A program made the position numbers and the translations under genes. 64,000 nucleotides of DNA from CBDAQA01 sp965198865. GTDB lineage: Bacteria; Planctomycetota; Phycisphaerae; Tepidisphaerales; Tepidisphaeraceae. The stretch lies in the NCBI GenBank assembly GCA_965198865.1, contig CBDAQA010000002.1, positions 372,001 to 436,000 on the forward strand, given 5' to 3'. Position 1 is the stretch's first letter, and every line of letters starts with the position of its first letter. Under the pieces are notes generated by a model that searched no databases, was not told where the DNA came from, and saw only the letters and a list, made by a program, of their open reading frames with translations. Of this stretch, positions 7,119 through 16,258 are shown piece by piece.

Positions 7119-9203
7119 ATGTCTGACCCCGACCTGACCGAACGGCTGGCCGCGATCGAGCGGCGGCTCGACCGGATGGAGGCGTCGCTCGGGGGCACCC
7201 GACCACAGACCCCAGCGGCTCCGCCGCGGGTGCTTCCGCCTACCCCGCCGGTCGCGTTCACGCGCCTCGCACATCCCGCGGCGGAGCCGCTGGGCTCCGT
7301 GGCGCGGCCGTCGATCGAGCAGGCCATCGGGCTCCGCTGGGCCGGGTGGGTCGGGGCGATCGTCCTCGTCATCGGTGCCGGCCTGGGCATCGACTTCGCC
7401 TACCGGCAGGGCTGGTTCGCGATCGTGTCGCCGCTCGTCCGCGTGATCGGGCTGGTGGCGATCGGCGGCGCGCTGATCGGGGCCGGCGAGGTCGTGTACC
7501 GCCGGGTCAACGTCCGCTCGGCCGTCGGCCTGTTCGCCGCCGGCGTGGCGGTGCTGTTCTTGGCCGCGTATGCCGGGTTCGCGTTCTACGGCCTGTATGG
7601 GCGGGGCGTCGCGTTCGTGTTGATGGCCGGCGCGACGATCGTCGGCGCCGCCGTCGCTCGACGCGGGGACCTCGTCTCCATCGCGGCTCTGTCCATCGTC
7701 GGCGGCAACCTCGCCCCGGCCCTGCTGCGCACCGGTGACCCCGCCCCGTTCGGGTTCCTCACCTACCTGTTGACGCTGCAACTCGTGGCTGTCGCCCTCG
7801 CCTTCCGCGGCGGGCCGAAATGGTGGACCCTGCGCGGCCTGTCGCTGGCCACCACGACACTGTGGGTCGCCGCCGTCCTGCCGCTGCCGGCGTTCGCCGG
7901 GCACCTCGCGGTCGTGTTCCTGATCGTGTACGCCGCCGTGTTCCACGCCGGGCGGATCGCCTCGGCCGCGGCGGCCGACGACGACGCCGGTTCGATCCCG
8001 TTTGGCATCGGCGTGACGGCGGCGCTGGCGGCGGGGCTGCTGTACCTGAGCCGGAACGACTCGGCCGCTGTCCGGACCACCGAAGTGCTAGCGATGGCCG
8101 CCGTCGCCGCCGGTGCCGCCGCCGCCTGTTCGCGCGGGCGGATGCGGGCCGTTGGCGTCGGGTTCCTGATCCAGAGCGTCGGCCTGATCGTGCTGGCCGT
8201 GCCCGTCGCGTCGTCAGGCCCGTGGGTCGTGGCCGGGTGGGGACTGATCGCAATCGCGCTGGCCTTCGCCGGCCGGTGGTCGATGCCCGCCGCCTACTTC
8301 GCCCCGCTGGTCTGGACGCTGGCCGCGTTCGAGCTGGTGATGTGGGCCGACGGGCTGACGTTGGACCGGCACGCCGGCGAACCGTGGTTCACCGTGGCCG
8401 ACCGGGCCGTCCCCGCCTACGCCGGCATGGCGTGGCTGCTGGCGATCGGCGGGCACGCGATCGGGGCCGTCACCCGCCGCAACCCGCGGGTGGAGGAGCG
8501 GGCGGCGCTGGCCGGCGTCGTGGATGGCGTGTCGGCCGTGGCGTGGGTCGGCGCGTCGGCCGTCGCGCTGCCGCCGCTGGGGGCGACGACCGCCGTTTTG
8601 GTCTACGCCGCCGCGGCGCTGGGGGTCGTGCCGGCGGCCGTGGGGACGGCAGTCGCCGTGCTCGTCGCCGTCAAGTGGATGGCGTGGGACACGGTGCTGG
8701 GTCGCCCCGACACCGGCTCGACGTGGGCCGCCGCCGCGGTGGGGCTGGGTGTGGTGGCGGTGCTGGCTGGCGTGGGGTGGGTCAATCGAAAACAGACGCG
8801 CGTCGGTCGACAGGTGCTGCGGGGCTTCACCGTGATCGTCGGCGTGTGGGCGGGGTCGGTCCTGTTGGACGCGGCGTTCGCCGCGTCGCGCGGCCGGGCG
8901 TGGACCGAGCCGGGGTTGGCCGAGCAGGTGGCCCTGTCCGTCTGGTGGGCCGCCGCCGCCGTCGCCGCCGTGGCGGCGGGGTTCGCCCGCCGGTTGCCTG
9001 ACCTCCGGTACGTCGGGCTTGGGCTGCTGGCCGTCACGCTGCTTAAGGTGGTCCTCGTCGATCTGTCCGGCGTGGCTGCGGGCTGGCGCGTGCTGTCGTT
9101 CCTGGGCCTGGGCGGGCTGCTACTGGTGACGAGCGTCCTGTACGGGCGGCTCGGCGCGACGACGCCCGGCGCGCCGGTGGGCGAACAATTGCGTCCCGCC
9201 TGA
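7119..9203 (+). CDS. DUF2339 family polytopic membrane protein
   Basis: 694 residues. The first 26 residues are a short coiled coil (LTERLAAIERRLDRMEASLG), typical of DUF2339 proteins. A Pro/Ala-rich linker follows (27-66). The remaining 620 residues are almost continuously hydrophobic, probably about 20 membrane segments. DUF2339 proteins are large inner-membrane proteins of unknown function in many bacteria. The linker is unusual because its DNA (7211-7294) is a palindromic element of the same family found between genes at 11.5 and 44.6 kb, read through in frame. The next gene starts within about 10 bases of the stop. Confidence 0.85.
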   Translation: MSDPDLTERLAAIERRLDRMEASLGGTRPQTPAAPPRVLPPTPPVAFTRLAHPAAEPLGSVARPSIEQAIGLRWAGWVGAIVLVIGAGLGIDFAYRQGWFAIVSPLVRVIGLVAIGGALIGAGEVVYRRVNVRSAVGLFAAGVAVLFLAAYAGFAFYGLYGRGVAFVLMAGATIVGAAVARRGDLVSIAALSIVGGNLAPALLRTGDPAPFGFLTYLLTLQLVAVALAFRGGPKWWTLRGLSLATTTLWVAAVLPLPAFAGHLAVVFLIVYAAVFHAGRIASAAAADDDAGSIPFGIGVTAALAAGLLYLSRNDSAAVRTTEVLAMAAVAAGAAAACSRGRMRAVGVGFLIQSVGLIVLAVPVASSGPWVVAGWGLIAIALAFAGRWSMPAAYFAPLVWTLAAFELVMWADGLTLDRHAGEPWFTVADRAVPAYAGMAWLLAIGGHAIGAVTRRNPRVEERAALAGVVDGVSAVAWVGASAVALPPLGATTAVLVYAAAALGVVPAAVGTAVAVLVAVKWMAWDTVLGRPDTGSTWAAAAVGLGVVAVLAGVGWVNRKQTRVGRQVLRGFTVIVGVWAGSVLLDAAFAASRGRAWTEPGLAEQVALSVWWAAAAVAAVAAGFARRLPDLRYVGLGLLAVTLLKVVLVDLSGVAAGWRVLSFLGLGGLLLVTSVLYGRLGATTPGAPVGEQLRPA
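7211..7294 (+). repeat. Palindromic element inside the DUF2339 coding sequence
   Basis: CCCAGCGGCTCCGCCGCGGG (7211-7230) pairs with CCCGCGGCGGAGCCGCTGGG (7275-7294). The arms are the same family as intergenic hairpins at 11479-11549 and 44585-44690. Here the element is translated as the Pro/Ala-rich linker of the protein. Confidence 0.8.
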
Positions 9204-9212
9204 ACCCGTCCC

Positions 9213-10196
9213 TTGCCCAATGGCCGTGCGGCGCAGATAACACCGGCCACGTTGACCGACACGTCGTCCGAACAAGATCGACCCCGCCGGCGGCGATGGG
9301 TGTGGGGGGCGCTGATCGCCGCGGCCGTCGCCGTGCTGGCCGGCGGTGGGGTGGCCATCTACTACCTCGCCGACCCGGCCGACCGGCAACTCATCGTGAG
9401 CTCGGGGCCGGTCTACCCCTACAGCAAGACCGAGGACCGCACGCCCGACAAGCTGCGGGTGCTGTTCCTGGGCAACAGCTTCACGCAGTTCAACGGCGGG
9501 ACCGCCCTGGCCCTGCGGAACCTGGCCGAATCGGGCGGCAAGCGGCCACTGCCGGTGTTCGATCAGTTCACCAAGTTCGGCGCCACCTGGGCCGAGCTGT
9601 GGAGCTACCCGGGCGTGCTGGAGAAGGTGCAGGAGGGGCACTGGGACTACGTGGTCCTGCAGGACTACAGCCGGGCGGCGATGATCTACCGCTCGGAGAT
9701 GGACCAGTACGGCCGGATGTTCGCCAAGGCCATCCGCGACGTCGGCGCCAAGCCGCTGTTCTTCACGACCTGGGCCCGCGTTGACGAGCCCAACACGCAG
9801 CGGTTGATCACCGGGGCCTACAGCAGCGTGGCGGCCGCGAACCGCGCGACGGTCGCGCCGGTGGGCGTGGCGTGGACGGCGTCGCTGCACGGCCGGCCCC
9901 GGCTGACGCTGCACATGGCCGACAAGAAGCACCCGACGCCGGCCGGCACGTACCTGACGGCCTGCGTGTTCTACGGCGTGCTCTACCACCAGTCGCCGCA
10001 CGGGTTGACGCCGGTCGTCCGCGACGGGACAACCGTGTACATCGCCCTGTCCCAGCCCGACGCCACCTACCTGCAGGACGTCGCCTGGCAGACCGTGCAA
10101 CAGGCCGGGCGGACGGCCGCCACGCGGCCCGCGACGCGCCCGGCGTCGACCCCCGCGACCCGGCCGGTCACCCGCCCGATAACGACGCAGCAGTGA
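9213..10196 (+). CDS. Membrane-anchored SGNH/DUF4886-like hydrolase
   Basis: 327 residues. One signal-anchor segment near 30-50 follows a basic stretch (RPRRRR). The extracytoplasmic domain has the SGNH block I motif LGNSFTQ with the probable nucleophile serine, and near the end DKKHPTPAGTYL, which provides the Asp/His of block V. The family includes esterases and carbohydrate deacetylases. The last 30 residues are Thr-Arg-Pro repeats (ATRPATRPAS...), a tail style seen elsewhere in this window. Only TTG starts (9213 or 9252) are available before the membrane segment, so the exact start is uncertain. It lies close behind the DUF2339 gene. Confidence 0.7.
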   Translation: MPNGRAAQITPATLTDTSSEQDRPRRRRWVWGALIAAAVAVLAGGGVAIYYLADPADRQLIVSSGPVYPYSKTEDRTPDKLRVLFLGNSFTQFNGGTALALRNLAESGGKRPLPVFDQFTKFGATWAELWSYPGVLEKVQEGHWDYVVLQDYSRAAMIYRSEMDQYGRMFAKAIRDVGAKPLFFTTWARVDEPNTQRLITGAYSSVAAANRATVAPVGVAWTASLHGRPRLTLHMADKKHPTPAGTYLTACVFYGVLYHQSPHGLTPVVRDGTTVYIALSQPDATYLQDVAWQTVQQAGRTAATRPATRPASTPATRPVTRPITTQQ

Positions 10197-10207
10197 GGTT
10201 CTCCCCC

Positions 10208-11122
10208 ATGCGACACCCCCGTTTAGCGACGGCCCGGAGGGCCGGGTTCTCGATGGTCGAAGCGCGACGGAGCCCGGCCCTCCGGGCCATCGCCAAAAGG
10301 GGGATCTGTGCGATGTCGTTATTGTTGATCGGCGCGGCCCCGACGACCGCGCCGTCCACGTCCCCGGCCACGCTGTCGCTGGACCTGGGCAAGGGGCTGA
10401 AGATCGAACTGGTACGCGTGCCGGCCGGGAAGTTCGTGATGGGCTCGCCCGCCGGTGAGGCCGAGCGGGACGAGAGCGAGGGGCCGCAGCACACGGTGAC
10501 GATCGGCAAGCCGTTCTGGATCGGCAAATTTGAGGTGACGCAGGGCCAGTGGGTCGGGGCGGGATTCGCCAATCAGTCGCAGTTCAAGGACGCGCCTGAC
10601 CACGACAGGCTGCCCTGCGAGTGCGTGAGCTGGACCGACTGCCAGAAGTTCTGCGAAGCCGCCACGAAAGCCACCGGCCACCACTTCCGCCTGCCCAGCG
10701 AGGCCGAGTGGGAGTACGCCGCCCGTGGTGGGGGGGCCGGCACGTTCGGCTCCTTCGGCGACAAGCTGGCGTCGAGCCAAGCCAACTTCAACGGGGCCAG
10801 CCCGTTCGGGGGCGCGCCGGTCGGCCCCGAGCGGCAGCGCACGACGCCGGTCGGGTCGTTCGTCCCCAACGGGTTCGGCCTGTGCGACGTCGCCGGCAAC
10901 GTCTCCGAGTGGTGCCAGGACGCCTACAACGAAAGCTACGCCGGCGCGCCATCCGACGGGTCGGCCTGGGAGATCGGCGACAAGCCAAACCTGCGCGTCT
11001 ACCGCGGCGGGGCGTACAACAACGACGGCAGCAGCTGCCGGGCCGCCGTGCGCTACGCCGCCGAGAAGGGCGAGGTCCGCAACTCGACGCTGGGGTTCCG
11101 GGTGGTCGTCGACGACAAGTGA
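10208..11122 (+). CDS. Secreted formylglycine-generating enzyme-like (SUMF1/FGE-sulfatase domain) protein
   Basis: 304 residues from ATG 10208, or 269 from ATG 10313. The domain spans VRVPAGKFVMGSP through YRGGAYNNDGSSCRAAVRY to GFRVVVDDK, the classic FGE-sulfatase fold with HFRLPSEAEWEYAARGG and LCDVAGNVSEWCQD. Most bacterial members are not true sulfatase activators but secreted proteins of unknown role or nonhaem-iron enzymes. A hydrophobic stretch (ICAMSLLLIGAAP) serves as signal peptide. A palindromic element (10216-10303) covers codons 4-32 of the longer form, so the true start is ambiguous: the longer form gives a long basic n-region, the shorter a very short signal peptide. Confidence 0.8.
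   Translation: MRHPRLATARRAGFSMVEARRSPALRAIAKRGICAMSLLLIGAAPTTAPSTSPATLSLDLGKGLKIELVRVPAGKFVMGSPAGEAERDESEGPQHTVTIGKPFWIGKFEVTQGQWVGAGFANQSQFKDAPDHDRLPCECVSWTDCQKFCEAATKATGHHFRLPSEAEWEYAARGGGAGTFGSFGDKLASSQANFNGASPFGGAPVGPERQRTTPVGSFVPNGFGLCDVAGNVSEWCQDAYNESYAGAPSDGSAWEIGDKPNLRVYRGGAYNNDGSSCRAAVRYAAEKGEVRNSTLGFRVVVDDK
10216..10303 (+). repeat. Palindromic element in the start region of the FGE-like gene
   Basis: Arms of about 31 bases (CCCCCGTTTAGCGACGGCCC... and its near-complement ending AAAAGGGGG) surround a short spacer. The inner arm is GGCCCGGAGGGCCGGG. The element overlaps the first codons of the long form of the gene. Confidence 0.8.
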
Positions 11123-11176
11123 GCGGCCGTCACGCAGTCACGTGACCCGCTGGTCCCGGTCGGGTACAGCAAGACC

Positions 11177-11470
11177 ATGGATCCACTGACCCTCGCCGCG
11201 TTTCAGCGGCACGTCGCCAACAAGTACGAGGCGGCCGACCGCGCCCGCGGTTGGCCGAGGACGTTCGCCTACTTCATCGAGGAGGTCGGGGAGCTGGCCA
11301 CGGCGCTCAGCGGCAACCCCGACGACCCCGCCGTGCGCGCCAACCTGGAGGAGGAGTTCGCCGACGTGCTGGCGTGGCTCTGCACGCTGGCGAACATCAC
11401 CGACGTCGACCTGACGGCGGCGGTGACGGGAAAATACTTGGGGCACCGACCACCTGAGGGCACAAAGTAG
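11177..11470 (+). CDS. MazG-like nucleotide pyrophosphohydrolase domain protein
   Basis: 97 residues, a single all-helical MazG-like domain. The metal-binding pattern is visible as EEVGELATAL followed by EEEFADVLAWL, i.e. the EExxE...ExxD arrangement of dUTPase/MazG-type enzymes. Such proteins hydrolyse (d)NTPs to NMP and pyrophosphate, often as house-cleaning enzymes. The start ATG is preceded by TACAGC six bases upstream. It is convergent with the following minus-strand gene, from which it is separated by a strong hairpin. Confidence 0.85.
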   Translation: MDPLTLAAFQRHVANKYEAADRARGWPRTFAYFIEEVGELATALSGNPDDPAVRANLEEEFADVLAWLCTLANITDVDLTAAVTGKYLGHRPPEGTK

Positions 11471-11478
11471 TCGCGGCA

Positions 11479-11549
11479 ACAGAGCCCGGCGGCTCCGCCG
11501 CGGGTCTTCCGTTCGGCGAAGAACCCGCGGCGGAGCCGCCGAGCTCTGT
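11479..11549 (+). repeat. Palindromic element between convergent genes
   Basis: ACAGAGCCCGGCGGCTCCGC at the left pairs with GCGGAGCCGCCGAGCTCTGT at the right. It lies in the 89-base gap between two convergent genes and could terminate both. Confidence 0.8.
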
Positions 11550-11559
11550 GTCGGCAGGT

Positions 11560-12609
11560 TCAATCGCTCGCCGGGATGGCCGCTGACAGTTCCGCCTCCT
11601 CGGTCGTTTCCATCCGCCGCCCGATCGCCCCGTTCACATCAGCCGCGTGGGCCAGGGCGGTCAGGATCACCTCGCCGGCGATCGTCCACAGGCGCAGGAT
11701 GATGCTGAGGAACGTCAGCAGGCCGACCAGCGAGGCGCGGGTGTTGAACGCGTGCTGAACGGAGTCGGGCATGGCGTGCGGCAGGACGGCGACGAACACC
11801 GCCTCGCGGACGCCGAGGCCGCCGGGGTTGAGGACCGCCAGGAAGCCGGCGCACCAGGCGAGGCAGTAGGTGCCGGCGACGACGTAGAGCTTGTCCCACG
11901 ACAGGCCGAGCGGACCTGAGACGATGAGGAATGCGGCGACGGACTGCCAGGCGAGGCCGAGCACGTTCCAGGCGAGCAGGCGCGCGAGCTCGCCGCCGCC
12001 GAGGCGCTGCGTCGGCTCGGGCTTGCTCAGGCGTCGCATGACCCGGCCGAGCAGGCCGTAGAAGACGCGGGGGTGCAGCAGCAGCGCCAGCAGCGGGACC
12101 ATGACGGCGGCGACCACCAGCCACACGCGGGCCCGGCCGTGGACGTGCCGCAGGCCGAACGCCACGAGGCACCCGACGGCCACGAGCATGTTGGCCAGCA
12201 GGAAGACGATCAGCTCCAGCACCTGGCTGGCGGCGCAGGTCGAGCCGGGCACGCCGTAGGGCTTCACGAGGTAGACCCGACCCGCGACCTGCCAGATGAC
12301 GCCGGGAACGTACCGGGCGAGCTCGGACACCGACCAGACGCGGACGGCCGGGGCCCACGGCAGCGGGTAGCCGAACCCGGCCACGATCCGCCGCCACGAC
12401 AGGGCGCGGAAGACGAACAGGAACGCCGCGAACATCGTTGAGGCGACGAGGAACGTGCTGAGGTGGATCGACCCGGCCCGGTCGCGCACCTCGGCCCAGT
12501 GCAGGGCGACCTTGTGTCCCATCCAGCCGAAGATCGCGGCCATCAGCGCGGCGCTGGCGAGGCGGCGAGGCCAGGGGTTGCGGCGGGTTGTGTCGGGGGT
12601 CGGATCCAT
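11560..12609 (-). CDS. Lysylphosphatidylglycerol synthase TM-region (flippase-like) protein
   Basis: 349 residues from ATG 12609 (homology starts there; the longer open frame is Arg-rich and unlikely). Seven to nine hydrophobic segments are visible. The family blocks VSELARYVPGVIWQVAGRVYL near residue 87 and NPGGLGVREAVFVAVL near 261 match the UPF0104/LPG synthase transmembrane family (AglD/MprF-like). Members flip or modify lipids, or act beside glycosyltransferases; no soluble lysyl-transfer domain is present, so aminoacyl-lipid synthesis is unlikely. It sits 16 bases downstream of the large surface protein gene on the same strand. Confidence 0.8.
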   Translation of the reverse strand: MDPTPDTTRRNPWPRRLASAALMAAIFGWMGHKVALHWAEVRDRAGSIHLSTFLVASTMFAAFLFVFRALSWRRIVAGFGYPLPWAPAVRVWSVSELARYVPGVIWQVAGRVYLVKPYGVPGSTCAASQVLELIVFLLANMLVAVGCLVAFGLRHVHGRARVWLVVAAVMVPLLALLLHPRVFYGLLGRVMRRLSKPEPTQRLGGGELARLLAWNVLGLAWQSVAAFLIVSGPLGLSWDKLYVVAGTYCLAWCAGFLAVLNPGGLGVREAVFVAVLPHAMPDSVQHAFNTRASLVGLLTFLSIILRLWTIAGEVILTALAHAADVNGAIGRRMETTEEAELSAAIPASD

Positions 12610-12625
12610 GGATGGGACGGTCACG

Positions 12626-15600
12626 CTAGCCGGTCGGGTTGCCGTCGGTGCTGAACGGTGAGCCGGAACTCGTCTGCACGATCGCGCCTGCGATCGACGC
12701 CGTCGCTGGTAACGCCGCCGCGGCGAAGTGGCTGGCGGCATCGACCGTGCCCTTCACGACGGTCGGACCGATGGCACCGCCGACGAGCAGCGTGCCGCCG
12801 GCCGGGGTGAACGGGGCATCCGACGCCGGTTTCAGTCCGGCGGCCACGAGAGAGCCCGTCACGTTCCCCCCGACCTGTACCGACGCGATCTGACCGACGT
12901 TGAACGTGTCGTCGCCGCCGCCCAGTTGTGCGGCCGGGCCGAGCGCGGTCCCCGCCAGGATGTCGCCGTCGGTCAGGTTCCCGGCGATGACGACGTCGCC
13001 GAACGACTTGGCCGCCAGCACGCCGGCGAAGTCGCCGTTGACGGTCAGGCTGGCCACGGAGCGGGCGATGCTGCCGCTGAAGCCGGCCGCCACCGATCCG
13101 GCGGTGATCGCGCCGACGTTCGTGCCGATCAGCCACGTGGGCGAATTGAGCGTCCCGCCGATCGACGCCGACCCGAGCGCGACCGGGGCCCGCACGCCGC
13201 TGAGGGACAAGCGCGGTCCGAAGTCGCCGGCGCTGGTCAGCGCACCGCGGATGCCCGGGGCCACGATCGCGTCGCCCGCCGTCTGCGACCAACTGTTGAC
13301 GGTCAGCGACTGAAACACGGAGACGGCCGACAACGCCGTACTCGTGACGGTCCCAAGCGACAGGGCGGCGTGGCCGAGCGGCCCGATGTTGATATTGCTG
13401 TCGTTCACCCCGGCCAGCGTGAGCTGGGTGATGCCCGTGGCCAGGGCGATCGAGCCGGTCAGGTCGATCGCGGACAGTCCGGTCAACGTCACGTCGGGCG
13501 CGAGCAGGGCGCCGAGCCGGTAGTTGTCGCTGAAGGTGTTGATCGCGACCGGGACGCCACCTGAGCTGATGGACAGGGTGGTGGCGGCCGACGTGTGCGC
13601 CAGCGTCAGGTCGGTTCGGTAGGTCACGACCCCGTCGGTCGTGACGGGCGTCTCGGTCAGCGTGCAGACGCCGGGGCCGGTCAGGGTGAAGGTGACGACG
13701 GAGCCGCTGGGCAGGGCGGTGGTGAGCGTCGGCTGCCGCCGGCCGCTGGGCACCTGACCGAAGGCGGTCACGACGGTCGTCGGGCTTGCCGTGGCGACGG
13801 CGGCGGGGCTGACGTCGGCGGCGGCGAGCCCGGTCGACGCCGCCAGCGCGGCCGAGATCGTGTACTCGCCGGCGGCCAGCGATGCGGGCACGGTGAACGG
13901 AACCGTCACGACGCGGCTGGTGCCGCCGAGCAGGTTGACGGCGAACGTGTCGCTGCCGACGACCGCCACGGGTACGGCGGCCGTCGGGTCGTCCGAGGGG
14001 GCGACCGACAGCGACACGGCCACCGCACCGGTGGCGCGGCCCGCGCCCTGGTTGGCGATGGTGACCGCAACCGATCCCGAGTCACCAGGCACGAACGGGA
14101 CCAGTACAGACACCACCGAGACCGGCGCAGCCGTGGTCGTTGCAACGCCGCTGACCTGCTCGGTCGTGAACGTGGCGCGGGCGCGCGACAGGACGGCGGC
14201 AACGGTGTAGCCGCCGGCCGCGAGGGTGGTCGGCAACTGGAACCGGACGGGCACGACGAAGCCGTGGCCGGACCGCACGTCGATGCCGAACGTCGCGCTG
14301 CCGATCGCCGTGAGCGGGATGGCGGGCGAGACGCCGTCGGTCGGGACGAGCGACAGGGCGACGGCGACGTAGCCGGTCGCGCGGGCCATGCCGTAGTTGG
14401 TGATGGTGACGGCGACGGCACCGGCGTCGCCGGGGACGAACGGCGTCGTCGATTGGGCGATCAGCACGACGGCCGACGGGACGACGAGCGGGCCGGTCGT
14501 CGTGGGCGCGACCAGCGTCGTCGGATCGGCGGGGAGCGTGAGCGTGGGCAGCACCGTGGTGCCGGCGCCGACGCGGCCGGCCCGGCTGGTCACGGCGACG
14601 GCGGTGGCGGCGACGAGCGGCGAGGCGTCGGCGGCCGACTGCACGACCTCGTCGATCGTCGCGACGCTGCCGGCGTAGTGGGCGTTGCCGCCGTAGCGGG
14701 CGACGATGGAAGCGGTGCCGGCGACCAGCTTCGTGGTGGTGACCGTCGCGGTGCCGGCGGCCGTCAGCTTCGCGACGCCCAACACTTCCGTGCCGTCCAG
14801 GAACTGGACGACGCGGCCGGCGGGGAAGGCCGTGGTGGGCGCGGGCGAGACGGTGGCCGTGAGCGTGAGCGGGCTCTTCTCGGCGATGGGGTTCTGGCTG
14901 GCGGCCAGGGTGAGCGCGGTGACGGTCAGCGGCTGGAAGACGGTCTGGTTCAGCAGGACGCCGATCTGGCTGTCGTTGAAGTCGGCGGTGATCAGGTCGG
15001 GCTTGCCGTCGCCGTTGACGTCGGCGACGGCGACGCCCTCGGGCGACTCGCCGGTGGGGAACTGCCTCGGGCGGTCGGTGTGGTCGTTGGTGGCCCCGGT
15101 GCCGCCGCCGACGTTGAACGCGCCCTCGCCGTTGTGGACGAGGACGCCGACGGCGTCGTCGCGGCTGTCGGCGGTGATCAGCTCGGCGCGGTTGTCGCCG
15201 TTGAGGTCGGCCGAGAGGATCGAGAACGGGAACCCGCCGACGCGGTAGGTGTTCTGGTTGCTGAACGTGTCGTCGCCGCTCGTGTCGTCGCCGTTGTTGA
15301 GGAGGACGCCGACGCTGGCGGCCCGCAGGTTGGCGACGACCAGGTCGGGGCGGGCGTCGTTGTTCACATCGACGATGGCGACGGCGCGCCCGGTGAGGTC
15401 GGTGGAGTAGTCGGTCGTGGTGGCCGGGAAGGTGCCATCGCCCTTGTTGAACAGGACGTGCAGCTCGTCGTTCTCGGGGTCGACGGTGACGACGTCGGGG
15501 AAGCCGTCCTCGTTCAGGTCGCCGACGGCCAGGGCGTCGGGGTCGGGGCCGCCGTCGTAGGGCAGGACGGGCTGGAACGTGCCGTCGCCGTTGCCCAGCA

Positions 15601-16171
15601 GGACGCCAATGCTGCCCTTGCCGACCACGCCCTGGTTGGCGGTGACGATGTCGGGAAAGCCGTCCCGGTTCACGTCGGCCACGGCGACCCCCTCGGGCCG
15701 GAGGGAGGGCTTGGCGGCGCTGGCGGTGAGGCCGACGGCGTACGACCGGGCGGGGGCCAGCGTGCCGTCGCCGTTGTTCATCAGCACGAAGACGTAGTCG
15801 GACCCGTTGCCGACGACCACCACGTCGGGGTGGCCGTCGTGATTCAGGTCGGTCACGACCAACGACTGCGGCGACGCGCCGACCGGGTAGGGGACCGGCT
15901 TGGCGAACGTGCCGTTGCCGACGTCGACGCCGTTGACCACGTTGAACTGGCCCATCAGGACCGAGACGGTGCCGCTGCCGTAGTCGGCCGTGACGATGTC
16001 GGCGACGCCGTCGCCGTTCATGTCGACGGCGGCGATGGCGTCGGGGAACGTGCCGGTGGGGAACGTCGCGGCCTTGCCGAACGTTAGCCCAACGGCGAAG
16101 TACGCTCGGCCCTCCAACGGCTCGGCGACGGGGCGGATGGCTGTGGGGCGGCGACGGCGGGGACACTTCAC
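12626..16171 (-). CDS. Large secreted FG-GAP/VCBS repeat surface protein (AEPLEGRA N-terminus)
   Basis: 1181 residues from a GTG with AGGAG upstream. The N-terminus is basic (CPRRRRPTAIRP) followed by VAEPLEGRAYFAVG, shared with the paralogue at 17.0 kb. Residues about 30-420 contain six or seven FG-GAP/VCBS repeats, each with a calcium-binding-like core such as DMNGDGVADIVTADYGSGT, which suggests a beta-propeller. Residues 425-510 are an Ig-like domain (ending ARYGGNAHYAGS). Two CARDB-like modules follow (PGDAGAVAVTITNYG and PGDSGSVAVTIANQG), then a beta-rich C-terminus. It is presumably exported and cell-surface attached, for adhesion or matrix formation; ligand unknown. Confidence 0.8.
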   Translation of the reverse strand: MKCPRRRRPTAIRPVAEPLEGRAYFAVGLTFGKAATFPTGTFPDAIAAVDMNGDGVADIVTADYGSGTVSVLMGQFNVVNGVDVGNGTFAKPVPYPVGASPQSLVVTDLNHDGHPDVVVVGNGSDYVFVLMNNGDGTLAPARSYAVGLTASAAKPSLRPEGVAVADVNRDGFPDIVTANQGVVGKGSIGVLLGNGDGTFQPVLPYDGGPDPDALAVGDLNEDGFPDVVTVDPENDELHVLFNKGDGTFPATTTDYSTDLTGRAVAIVDVNNDARPDLVVANLRAASVGVLLNNGDDTSGDDTFSNQNTYRVGGFPFSILSADLNGDNRAELITADSRDDAVGVLVHNGEGAFNVGGGTGATNDHTDRPRQFPTGESPEGVAVADVNGDGKPDLITADFNDSQIGVLLNQTVFQPLTVTALTLAASQNPIAEKSPLTLTATVSPAPTTAFPAGRVVQFLDGTEVLGVAKLTAAGTATVTTTKLVAGTASIVARYGGNAHYAGSVATIDEVVQSAADASPLVAATAVAVTSRAGRVGAGTTVLPTLTLPADPTTLVAPTTTGPLVVPSAVVLIAQSTTPFVPGDAGAVAVTITNYGMARATGYVAVALSLVPTDGVSPAIPLTAIGSATFGIDVRSGHGFVVPVRFQLPTTLAAGGYTVAAVLSRARATFTTEQVSGVATTTAAPVSVVSVLVPFVPGDSGSVAVTIANQGAGRATGAVAVSLSVAPSDDPTAAVPVAVVGSDTFAVNLLGGTSRVVTVPFTVPASLAAGEYTISAALAASTGLAAADVSPAAVATASPTTVVTAFGQVPSGRRQPTLTTALPSGSVVTFTLTGPGVCTLTETPVTTDGVVTYRTDLTLAHTSAATTLSISSGGVPVAINTFSDNYRLGALLAPDVTLTGLSAIDLTGSIALATGITQLTLAGVNDSNINIGPLGHAALSLGTVTSTALSAVSVFQSLTVNSWSQTAGDAIVAPGIRGALTSAGDFGPRLSLSGVRAPVALGSASIGGTLNSPTWLIGTNVGAITAGSVAAGFSGSIARSVASLTVNGDFAGVLAAKSFGDVVIAGNLTDGDILAGTALGPAAQLGGGDDTFNVGQIASVQVGGNVTGSLVAAGLKPASDAPFTPAGGTLLVGGAIGPTVVKGTVDAASHFAAAALPATASIAGAIVQTSSGSPFSTDGNPTG

Positions 16172-16258
16172 GAACGCTCCTGGGTCGGGCGGCGAGGGTA
16201 GCGGCCCCGCAGTCGGCGGGCAAAGGCGGATGGACGCGATCAGGCGTGGGGCGACGGC

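Noticed and set aside
13595..16087. Long plus-strand open frame over the surface protein gene
   Set aside because: Low-complexity Gly/Arg/Asp sequence without domains; it is the antisense shadow of the FG-GAP repeats.
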